64,000 bases of DNA from NCBI GenBank assembly GCA_021018815.1, contig JAITYX010000007.1, positions 11,160,001 through 11,224,000 on the forward strand, read 5' to 3'. The notes under the pieces are model-generated. The model did not search any database. It worked only from the letters and a program-made list of their open reading frames with translations, and was not told the DNA's origin. Origin of the DNA: Talinum fruticosum (Eukaryota; Streptophyta; Magnoliopsida; Caryophyllales; Talinaceae). This document shows positions 35,741 through 48,317 of the stretch, in pieces (position 1 is the first letter of the stretch; each line of letters opens with the position of its first letter). The translations under genes were made by a program, and so were the position numbers.

Positions 35741-38700
35741 TTCCTTTTTCTTTTCTTTTTCTTTAACTGGGTTTTTTTTTGGGGCCATCTCATTCTTTTG
35801 TGTGTTGAATTGGTCATGGGGTGTCTGTAAAACTTGTCCAACACTTGTGGTCGACTGGTCTCAAGTTTACCCATCAATGTGTTTTTCTTTGTTTTTGGCT
35901 TGTGGTTAGAAGTGAGGGGGAGATAGATTGTCTTTCTACATAAATTGGGGTGTACTCAAATCGAGCTAGTTTGATCAAGTATGAGTTAGATAGATGTGAT
36001 TTAGACATATCAAATTTGATGATTTAGAAATGGTTAATTGAGAAAATTTAAAAATTTATTGGAATTCAGCCCAAGGAAATAAAAAATTTTCCTTTGACTT
36101 AGGAAGAGGGAGTCTCCAAAAAGAACTAGTATAAATAAGGATAAGGATGAGGAGAAAAATTCTACTATGTTTTCAAAATGTATATCGTAATGTATATTTA
36201 ATATCTAAAAATCGAAATATAAAATGAAGAAAAATTATGTTCGAAAGCACCATACTTAATGCCTTAAGGATTACAACACAAGCAATGAATAAGGACAAAT
36301 ACTTAAAAAGTGTACTCAAATAATTAGTAAGACGATGATGGGAATTGGGAAGTGCCTCAAGACAATTAGCGATGGATAGGGATGGGCATGGGAAGAGATG
36401 CTATCCATCCCTATCTCCATTTTAATTGCCTCCAAATTTTTAAATTTATTGTATAAAATATTTAAATATTTAATTTTTCAATATAATAAAATACTTTCAT
36501 AATAATAGCGAGTATGCTTTATTATTTCTAATACGCCATTATTATTTCAATATATTCACAAAGTTTTTGTATGCTTGATTTAGGTTTGAAGTTCAACTAA
36601 AATTTTAGTGTGCGATATCTTTGTCACATTGGAGGTGGGAAATGGGGATTGTTGTGGGAATGAGGTCCCATGAAGGATGAGGGTGTTATGAAAGCTTCAT
36701 GATGATGATGGAATTGGAAAGATGTGAAGAAATTTCTGAGTGGTGGGTAGATGACGAGTCAATATTCGTCGCTTCAGCTAATTTTACTGTTAGTTGTTCG
36801 ATTGTAGTTCATCGAGTATGATGCATTATACTTATGAGTTATATGTAATGGATAATTGGACAAAAGGAAAAATAGTGAGAGGGTTAAGATAATTTGAAAA
36901 AAAACAGTTATAGTTTATGGAAATTGGGACTACAATACTAACTAGTTCGGAGATTACGATGAATTTTTTTCTCTTATGAACATAATAGGAGAGAAGTGTT
37001 TTTGTCTGCAGGATTAGTGCAACAAAAACATTTAAAAGTATTTGATAAAAAAATAAAAAAAAGTAGCAGGCACATATTTTAGCATAAATGCTTTTATAAT
37101 TCACTTTTTTAAATTACTTATAGTTTTTACATTTAAAAGAAGGGGAAATTGGAAACTAATATGCACATTATAATTCTAACCACTTGGAATAAAAATCTCC
37201 TTGAAATTTGGGGACGAAAATTGTAAACCAAAGTAAAAACCAGTTAAAATATGTTTAGTAGTATAAAGTGTTCATTTCTTTTCTTTTACGGGGTTGTTAT
37301 AATCTATAATTAGCTATTATGAGTCGTAATTTTCTCAGCTAATTTTTTTATGGAGTAATTTTCTCAACTATCAACACTTTGCGAATAGAAAATGACATTT
37401 ATATCTTCATTTATAATATCTTTTATCTCATTTCAACTTATTTAAGGTATAATAGTTATACAATTCAACTCATTTCAGCTTATTTCAATTTATTTGAACT
37501 AATTTCACCTATAACAACTAACCATTGAAGCTCATACTAGCTATAATAACTTACATTTCACCTCGTTTCAACCATAACAGCTATAACAATTAATTTTAAT
37601 GTCTATTTTGAGCAGACCCTAAGTTTACTAGGATATTTATTAGTTGTATCATTTACTTTTTAATATATTTTCCCCTCTTTGAGTGGGAGTTAGAATTTTT
37701 AATTGTGGTTTTTTTTGTTTGACTTAGTGGGCCAGAAACTCTTAAGTTGTTATACTCTTCATTACTATGACCATCAACATAATTATTACCCATAATTTTT
37801 GAACCCAATAAGCTTCTAACCAGCTGATTTCGACAAATCTAATGACATATCATCAAATTTACAATTATCTATTTGTTATAGAATTGCAAACGGGTTTATT
37901 ATAATAAAACCAAAAGACGTGCTCTTTTTAATTTCAAACTTATGAATTACATATATTTATAAATGTTTACACATTTTTATAATTAATTTTAAAAGTAACT
38001 TATTGCTTACAATTAAAAATATCATATGGTTGAGATAACAAAATAAGATTTGACAATAGGATCATGAATCGAACCGAGCCGGCTCACTGAACTTTCGAGC
38101 TGGTTGGCCATTCATACAAAAGGATCAGTCCAATCAAAGAGAGATGTTTTTCCCATATAGCTCAAAAGCTCTCTTCAAACTCAAAAGCTCTGTTCAAACT
38201 ATAACAGTGCAAACCCAGAACTGAACATTGAGTATGGGCTATGCAATTAACCCAGCATATATGAACAGAACAAAACATTCGGATCGAGTGATATTTAAAT
38301 TATATTTAAATATACTTTAATTTAATTCAATTAAATTTGAAATTGGATTAATTTTTTTAGTTTTGTATTACTTAATTTTTAGAGCATATTTGTATTAAAT
38401 ACTTTTGTTTATATCAAGTTTAATTTAGCTTCAAACCCGGATCACATTGCAATCCTTACATTTTGTTATCAACTTTTTGTTAAGTTGATTGTTCTAATTA
38501 TATATTTTATTATCAATTTAATATGTATAGTTATTATCTAAACTCCGAACTTTCACATGTATTTTTATTTGGCGAATTGATTCAAATTAACTTAGGATCT
38601 GTTTAATTTTATATGAAAAACAAAATCTATTTGTGTTTTATATTTATTTATATTCATTTATGTTTTTGTTTATATTCGTTTCTTATTTAACAACTCATTT

Positions 38701-38860
38701 TTATTCGTTTATGTTCATTTATATTCTTTTACGTTCTTTTATGTTCATTTTTTTTATTTTTGTGTGTAAGTTCGAACAAACCCTTAAACTCCTTCCACTC
38801 ATAAATTTTTTTTTAGTGTTTGATCACACTCATGAATCAAAGTTGATGATGTATTGGGCA
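35741..38860. other. Intergenic region, no gene seen
   Basis: AT-rich sequence without a supported frame, RNA gene or complete transposon. Short frames here lack codon-bias or family signals. Around 37410-37620 are repeated TTTCAACT/TATAACAGCTAT-type phrases that may be remnants of an old short repeat. Confidence 0.5.
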
Positions 38861-38867
38861 CATATAG

Positions 38868-38960
38868 GTATAGCCATGACAAAATATACTGTGAGGGGTA
38901 AAATATGCAGGTGCCTCCTGTTCAAATCCTCAAAGATGAATACTCAAAAAAAAAAAAAAA
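38868..38960 (+). mobile_element. Possible tRNA-derived SINE fragment with poly(A) tail
   Basis: CTGTTCAAATCCTCA at about 38918 fits the RNA polymerase III box B consensus. Upstream TATAGCCATGACAAAATA is a poor box A at roughly the right distance. A run of 15 A follows at about 38946. No target duplication was identified. Confidence 0.35.
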
Positions 38961-39249
38961 GAACAGGACAATTCACTTCCTTCAGCATTTACCTCCACCA
39001 AATTCATTCAGAGAAACAATGAACATAAAAAGTTAGTGGGAGAAATTTAAACTACCAGAGCACCTTCATTTTCCTCTAGCAACTGAACCCAAAACCTACT
39101 ATTTTTAGTATTAGTCACATTCTTAGTTCCTATATTAAACTCTATAATAAAATGATTAAAGGAAAAAAAAACCCTATTCCCAAAGTGGGTCTACTCTGCT
39201 TTACCTTTTTTTCTTTTATTTTTCTTTCTGCACACTGCTCAAGATATGC

Positions 39250-41030
39250 TCAAGCAGATTGAGGAACAGGGACATGAAGTGTCTTGGATTTCTGATCCTT
39301 CTTCTCAGGTAGGAATCCCAGAAAGAAAATCTTCTTCAATTTCTTCAAAACCCCTTTTCCAACTCCACTACCTGCATCGATTTTCCCCTTCTTCTTGGCA
39401 GCTTCTCTCTCATTTGCCTTCTTTTCTCTCTCGTCCCTAACCTGTTCGACGAAATGCGCCACTGAAGCCCCAGTTCTAGCCAGTGCTCCTACCAGGTCCC
39501 CAAATACTTGATCCATGGCACCCTTAAACCTGCTTGAAACATCCACTTTTTGACCCAACCTTCTCGGACCCGAATCGAAGTACCCGACCCGATATAACCC
39601 TTTTCGGTACCCATCACAGGCACTTAAAATTATCTCTGCCCGGTTCCTGAAATGCCCGGCAACCAACGATTCGAAGCTCGATGGCGGCCTCCAGAGCAAC
39701 CTCAGCATTGTCTTGCAGTTCAGAACGAACACGTCATCATTATAAGCCATAGATTTCTTCTCCCAGTAGCTCTTCCCTGACCATCCCCCATAACCCGGTT
39801 CATTGAAGTAAGGTTTCTCATTTAACACCAATCCTTGAATTGAGAGTAGCACCTGTATAGAATGTGTAATTTTGCAACATTTTAGAGCTAAAATCAGAGA
39901 ACCCACTATGACAACATTGAATACTAGAATTTTAAAACTTTAATGCCCTGATCTTCATTGTAATTTTTTCACTGGACCCAACCTTTTCTTCTTCTTCTTC
40001 TTTTTTTAATTGTTTGCTAACAATGAAGTAAATTACAGTTCACAACCAACTACCCATTTCAATGAACTGTCAGAAATTGTGTGGTTCAATATATAGCAGC
40101 CTACTGAGACAAAAAAGGGTGCATTTTTACCTCATTTCTCCCCCCAAACAAACCCCTCAGCATAATAGTTAAGGTAAGGTAGAGTCTAGCTGTCTAGCCT
40201 AGATATATAGACACATTCCTACTAAATGAGAGTATGGGTTGGTCACACCCAACCCAAGTATTGGATCTTTCAACCCCACTACTTGATCCACATCAAACTT
40301 AACAGTCCACCCTACCCAGTAAAAACAATTTTTATTTTTTATTTTTGAAAAGAATGTGATCCATTAACCACCCCAAGTTTACCCATTATGGAGAAAATGT
40401 GCTTAAAAAAAGATTTTTCTTGATACATACTTCTCATAGAGGGTTAAATAATTAAATAGAATCGAACCATGATCAGAATTAGTAATATTTTAAGATATGA
40501 TGATAAAAAAATTGCAAAAAAGGACTCAATCAAGAAAGTAATGATAGAAAAGAGAAAAAACATGAACTGATCAAAAATTACCTGAAGAATGGTGGAGTTC
40601 TTGGAGTTCCACCGCTCGCACTTTTTCCCATTCCAGGTATTGAGAAGGCTAAGGCAGACCTTCCCATCCGCGTAGAGATTCGGGTTGACCCGGAACCCGA
40701 AAGACCGGTAGTGTACCAACGGGGGTCGGTTCGGGTAATCGGATGGGAAATAGACGTCGAAGAAGAAAAGGCCGTCGTGGTAGGGAGTGCCCCGAGCCCC
40801 CACAATCACGGCCCGGAGGAGGTCGATTCGGGTCTCGTAGACCCGGACGTAAATGGATTCGGGTAAGTCCCTATCCAGAATCTTCCACTCTTGCATGATC
40901 TTCTTGTGGGTATCACTCGAATTCCCCTTTAAGGGTTTTCCGGCGAAGTGGTGGTCGGAGACGTCGAAGACGACGTCGAATCGGGGAATTCCTCCTCCTT
41001 CACCCGATCTCTGCTCTTTGACGAAGCCAT
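39250..41030 (-). CDS. UBE2O/PFU-type ubiquitin-conjugating enzyme E2 (UBC25/26-like), one -1 frame break near the start
   Basis: Two exons: 41030-40582 (donor CAG|GTAATT) and 39852-39250 (acceptor ATACAG). The UBC core is clear: WKILDRDLPESIYVRVYE, LLRAVIVGARGTPYHDGLFF, PSDYPNRPPLVHY, and catalytic Cys in LYADGKVCLSLLNTW, continuing in exon 2 with LSIQGLVLNEKPYFNEPGY. The tail is basic (GVLKKLKKIFF). It transfers ubiquitin from E1 via a thioester. Odd point: the only well-placed ATG (41028-41030) opens MASSKSRDRVKEEEFP, one frame off the UBC core. Exon 1 is 449 bases, one short of 450, and one more base at the G-run 40983-40986 joins the frames directly into RFDVVFDVSDHHF. The completed protein would have about 350 residues. 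Confidence 0.9.
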
Positions 41031-41235
41031 CTTTTTCTGTGGAGAGAGTGAGAGAGAGAGAGTGCGAGTGTGAAGCGGGTAGAGATTGAGAGGGGGGTTG
41101 GGTTTTGGTTAGGGGTTCTAATGTCAGAAATTGATGGGGAAAATAAAGAGTCAAAGAAATGATTAAAAAGAGAAAGACAGGGGGAAAAATAAAGGGAAAA
41201 AGAGAAAAAGAAAATAAAGAGAAGAACAAGTGAAA

Positions 41236-41238
41236 TAT

Positions 41239-41282
<44 letters not shown>

Positions 41283-41290
41283 GAGAGGAA
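41236..41290. repeat. (GA)n microsatellite in the E2 gene leader
   Basis: A run of GA dinucleotides with one interruption; on the gene strand it is a CT-rich leader about 200 bases upstream of the start codon. Such tracts are common in plant 5'UTRs. Confidence 0.85.
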
Positions 41291-41409
41291 TAATAGTATG
41301 GAGGTTGTAAATATTCCCTACTAGCTAGCCTTGCTCGACACATAAGTTGTGTGTGACTATGATGACATAATAGTTTGTTGCCTATACGATTATAGTTTTG
41401 CTTCATTAA

Positions 41410-43541
41410 TTTATTATATCAAGTTTTTTTAATTTTAAATATGGATTTTATTTACGTAAAATAATCAAATAATACTAATAAAGGTCAGTTTAACTAGTTT
41501 GATACTTATTTTTCTTAAATAACATATCCATTTGAGTTTTATAATTAGATAAAATATGTATTGAGAGACTTTTAAAATCAACCAAGTACATTCGTTCTAT
41601 CAAACTTTTTGGCCTTTTTAATCGTATTTTCTTTATTATAATTTTTTAGAAGGTCCCGAAATGCACATCAACAAAGGAATACAAAAGGTGAGGAGAATTA
41701 TTACGCTAAGATTTTTGAAAAAATAAATAAAAGTAAAATTGAAGTTTACCACTGACCCTAGTATTCAATGATAGTAGGAGTAGCCCCTCATATCATAATA
41801 CTCGAGAAAGGGACTACAATAGATGGAGAGGAAAATAATTAAAGTAATTTCATGGGTGAAGTCCATGAAAAAATAAAAAGGGAATTTCCAATTAATTAAT
41901 TAAGAAAAAATGATTACCATTGATGATGATGGTTGAACTTGTTAAGGTGTACTTTATTTTAAGAAAAGTTAGTTTAAATTAATCACAACTATATATTAAA
42001 TAAGTAAAATAATATAAAGTATGATATTTGTGTAAAATATACTAACTTCCGACTCAACTCGCATATTATATACCCATTTTACCAGAATTCACTATCCAAT
42101 GTTAGAAATGTTAACTTGGCTTTACCATTATCCTAGAACATCTATCATCCTCAGTCAATTTCAATACCTTTTTTTTTTTCATGACAAGCTTTTATATGAG
42201 AACATGCGTTACATCCTCAAGCATATATATAAAATGTTTTCCTCTAACCTGAAATATGTAATTATTAAAAGTCTCGTACATATTATCAACAATGACATCA
42301 TACTTGGTAATAGTTTAAAAAAACTCAACAAAAACTTTTTAGGTTTTTGTTTAAGAAATTAATGACAATATTTTTGTGACATGTTTAGTATATAATAGAT
42401 ATATAATGCACCAATGGGTTAAAAATTTGTAAATACATATTTTAGATTATTTTATTTAAAAAGTTATGATGATTATTGATATAATACAATCACGATAACC
42501 ACCATAAAATAAATTGATCCTGACCATACATAAGTATTAAATCAATCACAACCATCTTTTTCTTAAATTTTAATTAGGTAAAAAAATTAAATATCATAAA
42601 TATTTTTAAAATTTGATTAAAATAATTAAATAGGTTTTGTTAGTATTTTAATTACTTACCAGAAAGCAAGCTACAAAGTGACACTAACACCGAAAGGGGA
42701 AAAAAATGAAGGCATTCATGACCTTCTCCCCAAAATCTCATAACATTTCTAGTTGCTGTTAGTGCAAGTACTTTATCGACTACCATGACACCATAGATTA
42801 GTGAAACTCTGGTTAATCCCTCGAACACCTCGTATAATTCATCATCATCATTTCCTATCCCCTTAACCCCACCTCCACTATTTCCGTCATCAGAGTCCAT
42901 TATTTCCGACCAAAGGCTAAGGCTAGCTACATGACCTTAAAAATAAGCCTTTATTATCCAACTCCCCACGGAGGCGTGGGCGCATGGGAGACATTTAACT
43001 GGTGAAGCGACCATTTTTGCCGGTGTCATCAACAATGTGGATGCCGAAAAGTGAAAAGTGACACGAGAAAATTATGAACTACAGGGGAGATGAGATATCA
43101 GAGAGATGCCGGAAAATACAAAGGAGGCTTTGGCCAAGAACAATGGCCATGAAAGCAAGGGAAGGGAAGAGGTTTGCATGAACTCGAGGGAAGAGAAATA
43201 GGTCGGTTTTATTTTCGTTGTCGGAATCCAGAAAAGCCGGGAAAATGGTGCGATGGATATGACAAACTTCAATAGTAGGAATATTAGGGTTAACAAAAGA
43301 AGGTTGCCTTAATTACTAATTTCTCTTTTACTGAAGGAAACCAGACACGTCTTTAATAAATTGTATTATTATATATTTATAAATATCTTTTAAAATTTTT
43401 AAAAATAAATTTATGCATTAAAAAAAAGAAAATATATAAACAACTAAGATCCACATATAACATGTGCATGATCCATATTTAATATAATCTAATCTAATAC
43501 TATAATTGAAATATTTTTCTTTAATTGATACTTGAACCACA
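41410..43541. other. Intergenic region, no firm gene
   Basis: Mostly AT-rich. A minus-strand frame at 42652-42900 starts MDSDDGNSGGGVKGIGNDDD and contains DELYEVFEGLTRVSLIYGVM. It looks more protein-like than its surroundings and may be a gene relic, but it has no recognised family and no visible splice partners. Confidence 0.4.
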
Positions 43542-43551
43542 TTGAATCCAT
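43542..43551. repeat. Target-site duplication, left copy
   Basis: TTGAATCCAT, identical to 44848-44857 on the other side of the 1.3 kb MULE. Confidence 0.9.
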
Positions 43552-44847
43552 CAAAAAACTACGCTGAGGTACCCCAGTTCTTGTAAAACTATTTTTAGAC
43601 CCCAAGTTCTGAAAAATGATTCTAAATCCCCTAAATTATGTGTAAACTATATTCTTGGCCCAAATCCGGCTAATGACGTCGGAAAAACGGTTGTTTAGGC
43701 GGGAATTTTCAAAATTATATTTGAAAGCCCCAAAATACCCTTAAATTAACCCCCCATCTGTCTCTCTCCCCCATTAGCATCATCTTCAATCCCTAAAACT
43801 CCTCACCCCTCGACTCTCTCTCATTGCTAATCGCCTCCGCCTCGGTCCCCTCCGTCGCCGGCATCTTTCATCTTTGTCATCGGCACTCACTCTCAGCAAT
43901 TTGCCCCTTGAGTGCACCGATGTTGCCTCCGATTCCTGCTACTATCTCTTTCCCGGATTCACTCATTCATTTTATCAATCTTGCTCTTCTTCCTTCTCAA
44001 TTCATTCCTCGTTGGTGCAATTTCGGGTTTGTACTTGGATTTGTTATGTATTTTGAAGCATTGTCAAAAACTAAGTTGCAATTTCTACTTGGATTTCTAC
44101 TTGCTTCGAAGGAAGGAGGTTTTCTTCATCGACCTTTTACGGATTTATGCAATTTCTATTTTGCGGTGCTTAATTGTGAATCTAATTTTTTCATGCATGC
44201 TAGAGCTGAAGAGCAAGTTTGTGTACTTCATTCTCTCTCTCACTCTGTCATTCTAAAAATTAAACCTCTGCTTGAGACCCCTCGATCCGGTTTTGTATTT
44301 GCTCGTCCAGGTATCATCGAAATTTGTGTGGCGGTGCTGAATGTTTTATGATGTTAGTGTTCTTCACTTGACATTTGAAGTTTAGAATTAAGTCCTACTA
44401 TTGGTGAAAATCTGGTTTGTGATGAGCTGAATTGCAAATTTTATGGAGGAGAGGAGAGAGAAAGGGAGAGCTTGATAGCTTGAGGGTGGAGGTTTCGGGC
44501 TATGAGGGATGTTATGGAGGAGAAGCAACGAAGTTGCGGAGCGATGGACCGAGAGAGAGAAGCAGGGGACGAGAGAGGGCGAAGAAGCGAGAGAAGATGA
44601 ATCGAGAGAGTGACGAGCAAGTGAGGCAGAGCGAGAGAGAGAAAGGGAGAGAGAGAGAGCGAGCGAGGGGATGAGAGAGGGAAGAAGGAGAGAAATGAGG
44701 GGTATTATAGACATTTTACATCTCCGGGCCGGAATTGGGCCAAGAATATAGTTTACACATAATTTAGGGGGACTTAGAATCATTTTTCAGAACTTGGGGT
44801 CTAAAAATAGTTTTACAAGAACTGAGGGTACCTCAGCGTAGTTTTTG
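43552..44847. mobile_element. Non-autonomous MULE, 1.3 kb, with about 120 bp TIRs and a perfect 10 bp target duplication
   Basis: Left terminus 43552-43670 and right terminus 44728-44847 are inverted repeats with few differences. Both begin CAAAAACTACGCTGAGG (one extra A on the left) and end at a GCCGGATTTGGGCC-type stretch. TTGAATCCAT occurs exactly at 43542-43551 and 44848-44857, the 9-10 bp duplication expected of Mutator-like elements. The interior contains a CT-rich part, a plus-strand frame at 43824-44351 of unknown nature and a GA-rich part (44440-44700). I recognise no host gene fragment. Confidence 0.9.
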
Positions 44848-44961
44848 TTGAATCCATTGTAAATGACCCATCTCAAATTGGTTCTCTACTTTTTCTATCC
44901 TTTTGAAATTCAAACTAATTTATTTTTATTTTATCAAAAATATCTAAAACATAATTTATGG

Positions 44962-44963
<2 letters not shown>

Positions 44964-45001
<38 letters not shown>
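44964..45001. repeat. (TA)n microsatellite at the left edge of the autonomous-type MULE
   Basis: About 19 TA units abut the left TIR. A matching TA tract abuts the right TIR at 51553-51608, so the element sits inside one TA microsatellite. Confidence 0.9.
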
Positions 45002-45005
<4 letters not shown>

Positions 45006-45095
45006 AAGGGTTCAAGTAAGAACCCCCTATAGGTAAGCACCAAACAATAGGTAAGAACTTCTAATCTTGACCCTTCAATCTTAATCCAACGGCCT
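45002..45095 (+). repeat. Left terminal inverted repeat of the 6.55 kb MULE
   Basis: Pairs with 51459-51552 in inverse orientation. The outer 67 bases are nearly identical and the inner part, around AATCCAACGG/CCGTTAGATG, is diverged. Confidence 0.92.
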
Positions 45096-45534
45096 ATATT
45101 AATCCGCCATTATTAATAATTAAAAAAAGGAAAATATCAAAAAAAAATATTGAGGGGTTTGCCCAACTGTCGACATTTCTTTTTTTTCCCCAATTTGCTT
45201 TGCTTCTTCTCTCTCTACCACTCGCTCTGCCCTCCCTCTCTCTCACCGGCAGCCACTCCTCCTTCGCCGGAACTCTCCTCCGCTCGCCGCTGCAATTCCA
45301 TCGACGTTAAAAAACTCCAGTGTACTCTCTCTCTCTCTACCTCTCGCATCCCCTCCCTCTCTCTTTCTACCTCTCACCGCCGGCAGCAACTTCGTCCGCT
45401 CGCCGCTCGTGATGTTCGTCCACTCGCCGGCCACCCTTTCGCCCCCAACTCCAAGCAAGATTTCAGCCCGGTCGTGAATTTCGGATATCGCAAGCCTGAA
45501 CCTTCTCCCCAAGCCGACGACCGCCTCTGTCATC

Positions 45535-48317
45535 ATGGCTACATTGCCTGAAAATTGCAGTACCGACACCGGGAGTCTACTGCTTTCGCCGGAAAAGAGC
45601 TTGCCAACTTCGTTAATGCCGAAACCGAAAGTAAGAATATATTTTGCCTGCATTTTTTTAAGTGGGGGTGGGGAACTTGTGTGTTTTTGTTTATATTAAT
45701 TCAATTGGTTTTATGGATTATTACTTTTGGTTAGTTCAATTGGTTTTATAGATTATCATAATGAAAGTTTAGTGATGGTTAAATAGGTTTTATGGAGATT
45801 CAAGCTAATAGTGACTAAGTTGTTAAGTGTAGTTACTGGTACATCAATCCATTTGCATATTGAGGTTAATTTAAAGTATATGTTTATCTTCACTCTTGCT
45901 TTCACAAGTATTAGTTTGTCATAGTGATTATATTGAACGATGTTGCTTTTAGATCGGATGTCCTCTATTTGGCAAAATTTAGAGTATATGTTAATTTTGC
46001 TCTTTTGCTATAGCAATAGATTAGGGACTTTTGTAGATGATATGGAAGCAATGCTGAATTTATAATGTTAATTTTTAGTTCATTACTTTTGTAGATGATA
46101 TGGAAGCAACTCGAAAGAGGGTGAACAACATTGCACGTCCGAAAAATGCAAAAGTCCTACACCTGTAATCAAAGAGTGGATACCCTTATGCGAGGACGAG
46201 TTGAAACCGAAGGAAGGATTAGAGTTTGCCAACTTGGAAGAATGTGAGAAATTCTATAAATCTTATGCTCATCATGTTGGTTTTAGTATTCGGAAATCGT
46301 CATCTAAGAAGGATAAGGAAGGTGTTGAAAAGTATAAGTATTTTGTGTGTTCTAAACAAGGTTTTAGAAGAGCTTCTACTAATTCAAATCCCAATCGAAG
46401 AATGAAGTTGACTAGGGAAGGATGTAATGCAATGATTGGTTATAGAAGAACAAAAATGGAGCATATGAGCTTTATAAGTTTCATGAAGGCCATACACATT
46501 TACTTGCCACTCCAAGGAAACATCATATGTTAAATTCTAATAGAGGCGTAAATAGTGTGCATAGGACTTTATTCAAGTCACTCACTTGTGCTAATATTGG
46601 TCCTTCTAAAGCTCACCGCATCATTAAGGAGCATGTAGGTGGTTTTGAAAATGTTGGATGTAGTAAACAAGATTTGAAAAACTTTCGGAGAGACTTAAAA
46701 GCATTTATCAAGGATTCCGATGCCCAAATGTTTATTGAGAATTTTAAGAGGAAGCAAGGCATTCATCAATCCTTTTATTTTGCCTATGAGTTAGAGGTTA
46801 ATGGTACACTCAAACATGTGTTTTGGGCAGATACTATTGCGAGATTGAATTATTCGCTATATGGTGATGTTGTTTCTTTTGATACAACATATGACACTAA
46901 TAGATACAAAATGATATTTGCCCCATTCACAGGGTTAGATAACCATAGGCTATGTGTTACATTTGGGGCTGCATTCTTGGGGGATGAAAAAGCGAGAATC
47001 ATTTATGTGGTTATTTGATAAGTTTTTGGATGCAATGGGGGTCACATGCCTGTTTGTATTATTACCGATCAAGATCCCGCAATGAAAGTGGCAATTGAAG
47101 CAAAATTCCCGTCAACTACTCATAGATTTTGCATTTGGCATATAATGAGAAAATTGTCCGAGAAGGTGGGAATTTCTTTGAATAGTAACAATGATTTTCT
47201 TGCTCGATTTAAGTCATGTGTGTACAATTCGAGAGAATCCAATAGAATTTGAAGAAAGGTGGCAAATTGTTATTCAAGATTTTGGATTGCAAAATAATAC
47301 ATGGTTGTCTCATTTGTATGATATTCGAGAATGGTGGATCTCTCGCATATTTTAGGGATTTATTTTTAGGAGAAGTGTTGAGGACAACATCAAGATCTGA
47401 AAGTGAGAATCGATTTTTTAGTAATTTCACCAATCCACACTTGAGTTTGGTTGAGTTCTGGATGCGATTTGAGAGTGCATTGGAATTGCAAAGACATGGG
47501 CGATTATGAGCGGATAATAATACTTTTACTTCGAGTGCCTATATTGAAGACCAACAAAGATTTGAAGAAGCATGCAGGTGAAATCTTTACTTATGCTAAT
47601 TTTTATAAGTTTCAAGCTCGGTTTTGGAATGCGTTTTTGGAATGTGAGATTGAGGATAAGCAAGTAATGGATGAGGGGCAAATACTTATTGTAGCGGATA
47701 ATAGTCGAAACAAGGCTTTGAAAAGGCAAGTTATATATGACCCCTCCTCTCATGTGGCATATTGTTCATGTAAGATGTTTGAATGTGAAGGTATTCCTTG
47801 TTGCCACATTTTATGCGTTTTGAAGGGAAAGTCCTTGCGTGAATTGCCTTCCTATTATATTTTGAACCGATGGACTAAAATGCCGGCAAGGAAACCAAAT
47901 TTTCATGTGGACGACATCCTTTTAGAGGGACGCTCTCAAATGGACCGTGAAGATAGGAAAATTTCAAGAAATTGGTTAGATTTCTTTGATTGCATGCAAG
48001 TTGCTGGTAGAGACCTTGAAAAGCTCGCAATTGTTGGCAATGGAATTCAAAATATTATGAAGGAGGTGAAGGAGTTGAGTGGTGATACAAGTGCAAGCAA
48101 AATAAGTGAGTTGGAATCGTTTATTGGATCAAGTGCTCCCGAGCAAATTGACATTCTTCCACCTAAACAATGTAACACTAAAGGAAGCGGTAAACGCATT
48201 AAAGGTGGAAAAGAGAAGGCAATGGAGCAACAAGCGAAATGGTTGAGACTTTGTAAAACTTGTGGAGAACACGTTCACCATGATAGTCGTAATTGTCCTA
48301 CAAAGACATTTTCCTAA
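45535..48317 (+). pseudogene. FAR1/FRS-type MULE transposase, split and frameshifted
   Basis: A first short exon (45535-45630, MATLPENCSTDT...PKPK, donor AAA|GTAAGA) may join a main exon starting after TTTTGTAG at 46095. Domains follow in order. The FAR1 zinc-binding domain is at 46220-46440 (EECEKFYKSYAHHVGFSIRK, CSKQGFRR). The MULE DDE core follows, with VVSFDTTYDTNRY (46870-46910) and CIITDQDPAMKVAIE (47052-47100). The SWIM zinc finger is YCSCKMFECEGIPCCHILC (47760-47817), and there is a C-terminal CCHC-like CKTCGEHVHHDSRNCP (48252-48299). The frame changes near 46455, 46995, 47040, 47230, 47350, 47505 and 47578. Two of these lie at homopolymers (A at 46452-46456, G at 47037-47041). Known relatives are the domesticated FHY3/FAR1 proteins, but the TIR context makes this the element's own enzyme. 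Confidence 0.9.

Noticed and set aside
38633..39022. 129-codon plus-strand frame
   Set aside because: Its composition is Phe/Ile/Tyr-rich from AT-rich DNA, it overlaps a SINE-like poly(A), and it has no family or splice context.
43824..44351. 175-codon frame inside the 1.3 kb MULE
   Set aside because: It has no recognisable domain, two other overlapping frames are similarly open, and it is likely non-coding transposon interior.
45150..45653. Long opposed frames at the MULE left end
   Set aside because: They arise from CT-rich, GCCGGC-containing subterminal sequence that recurs inverted at the right end.
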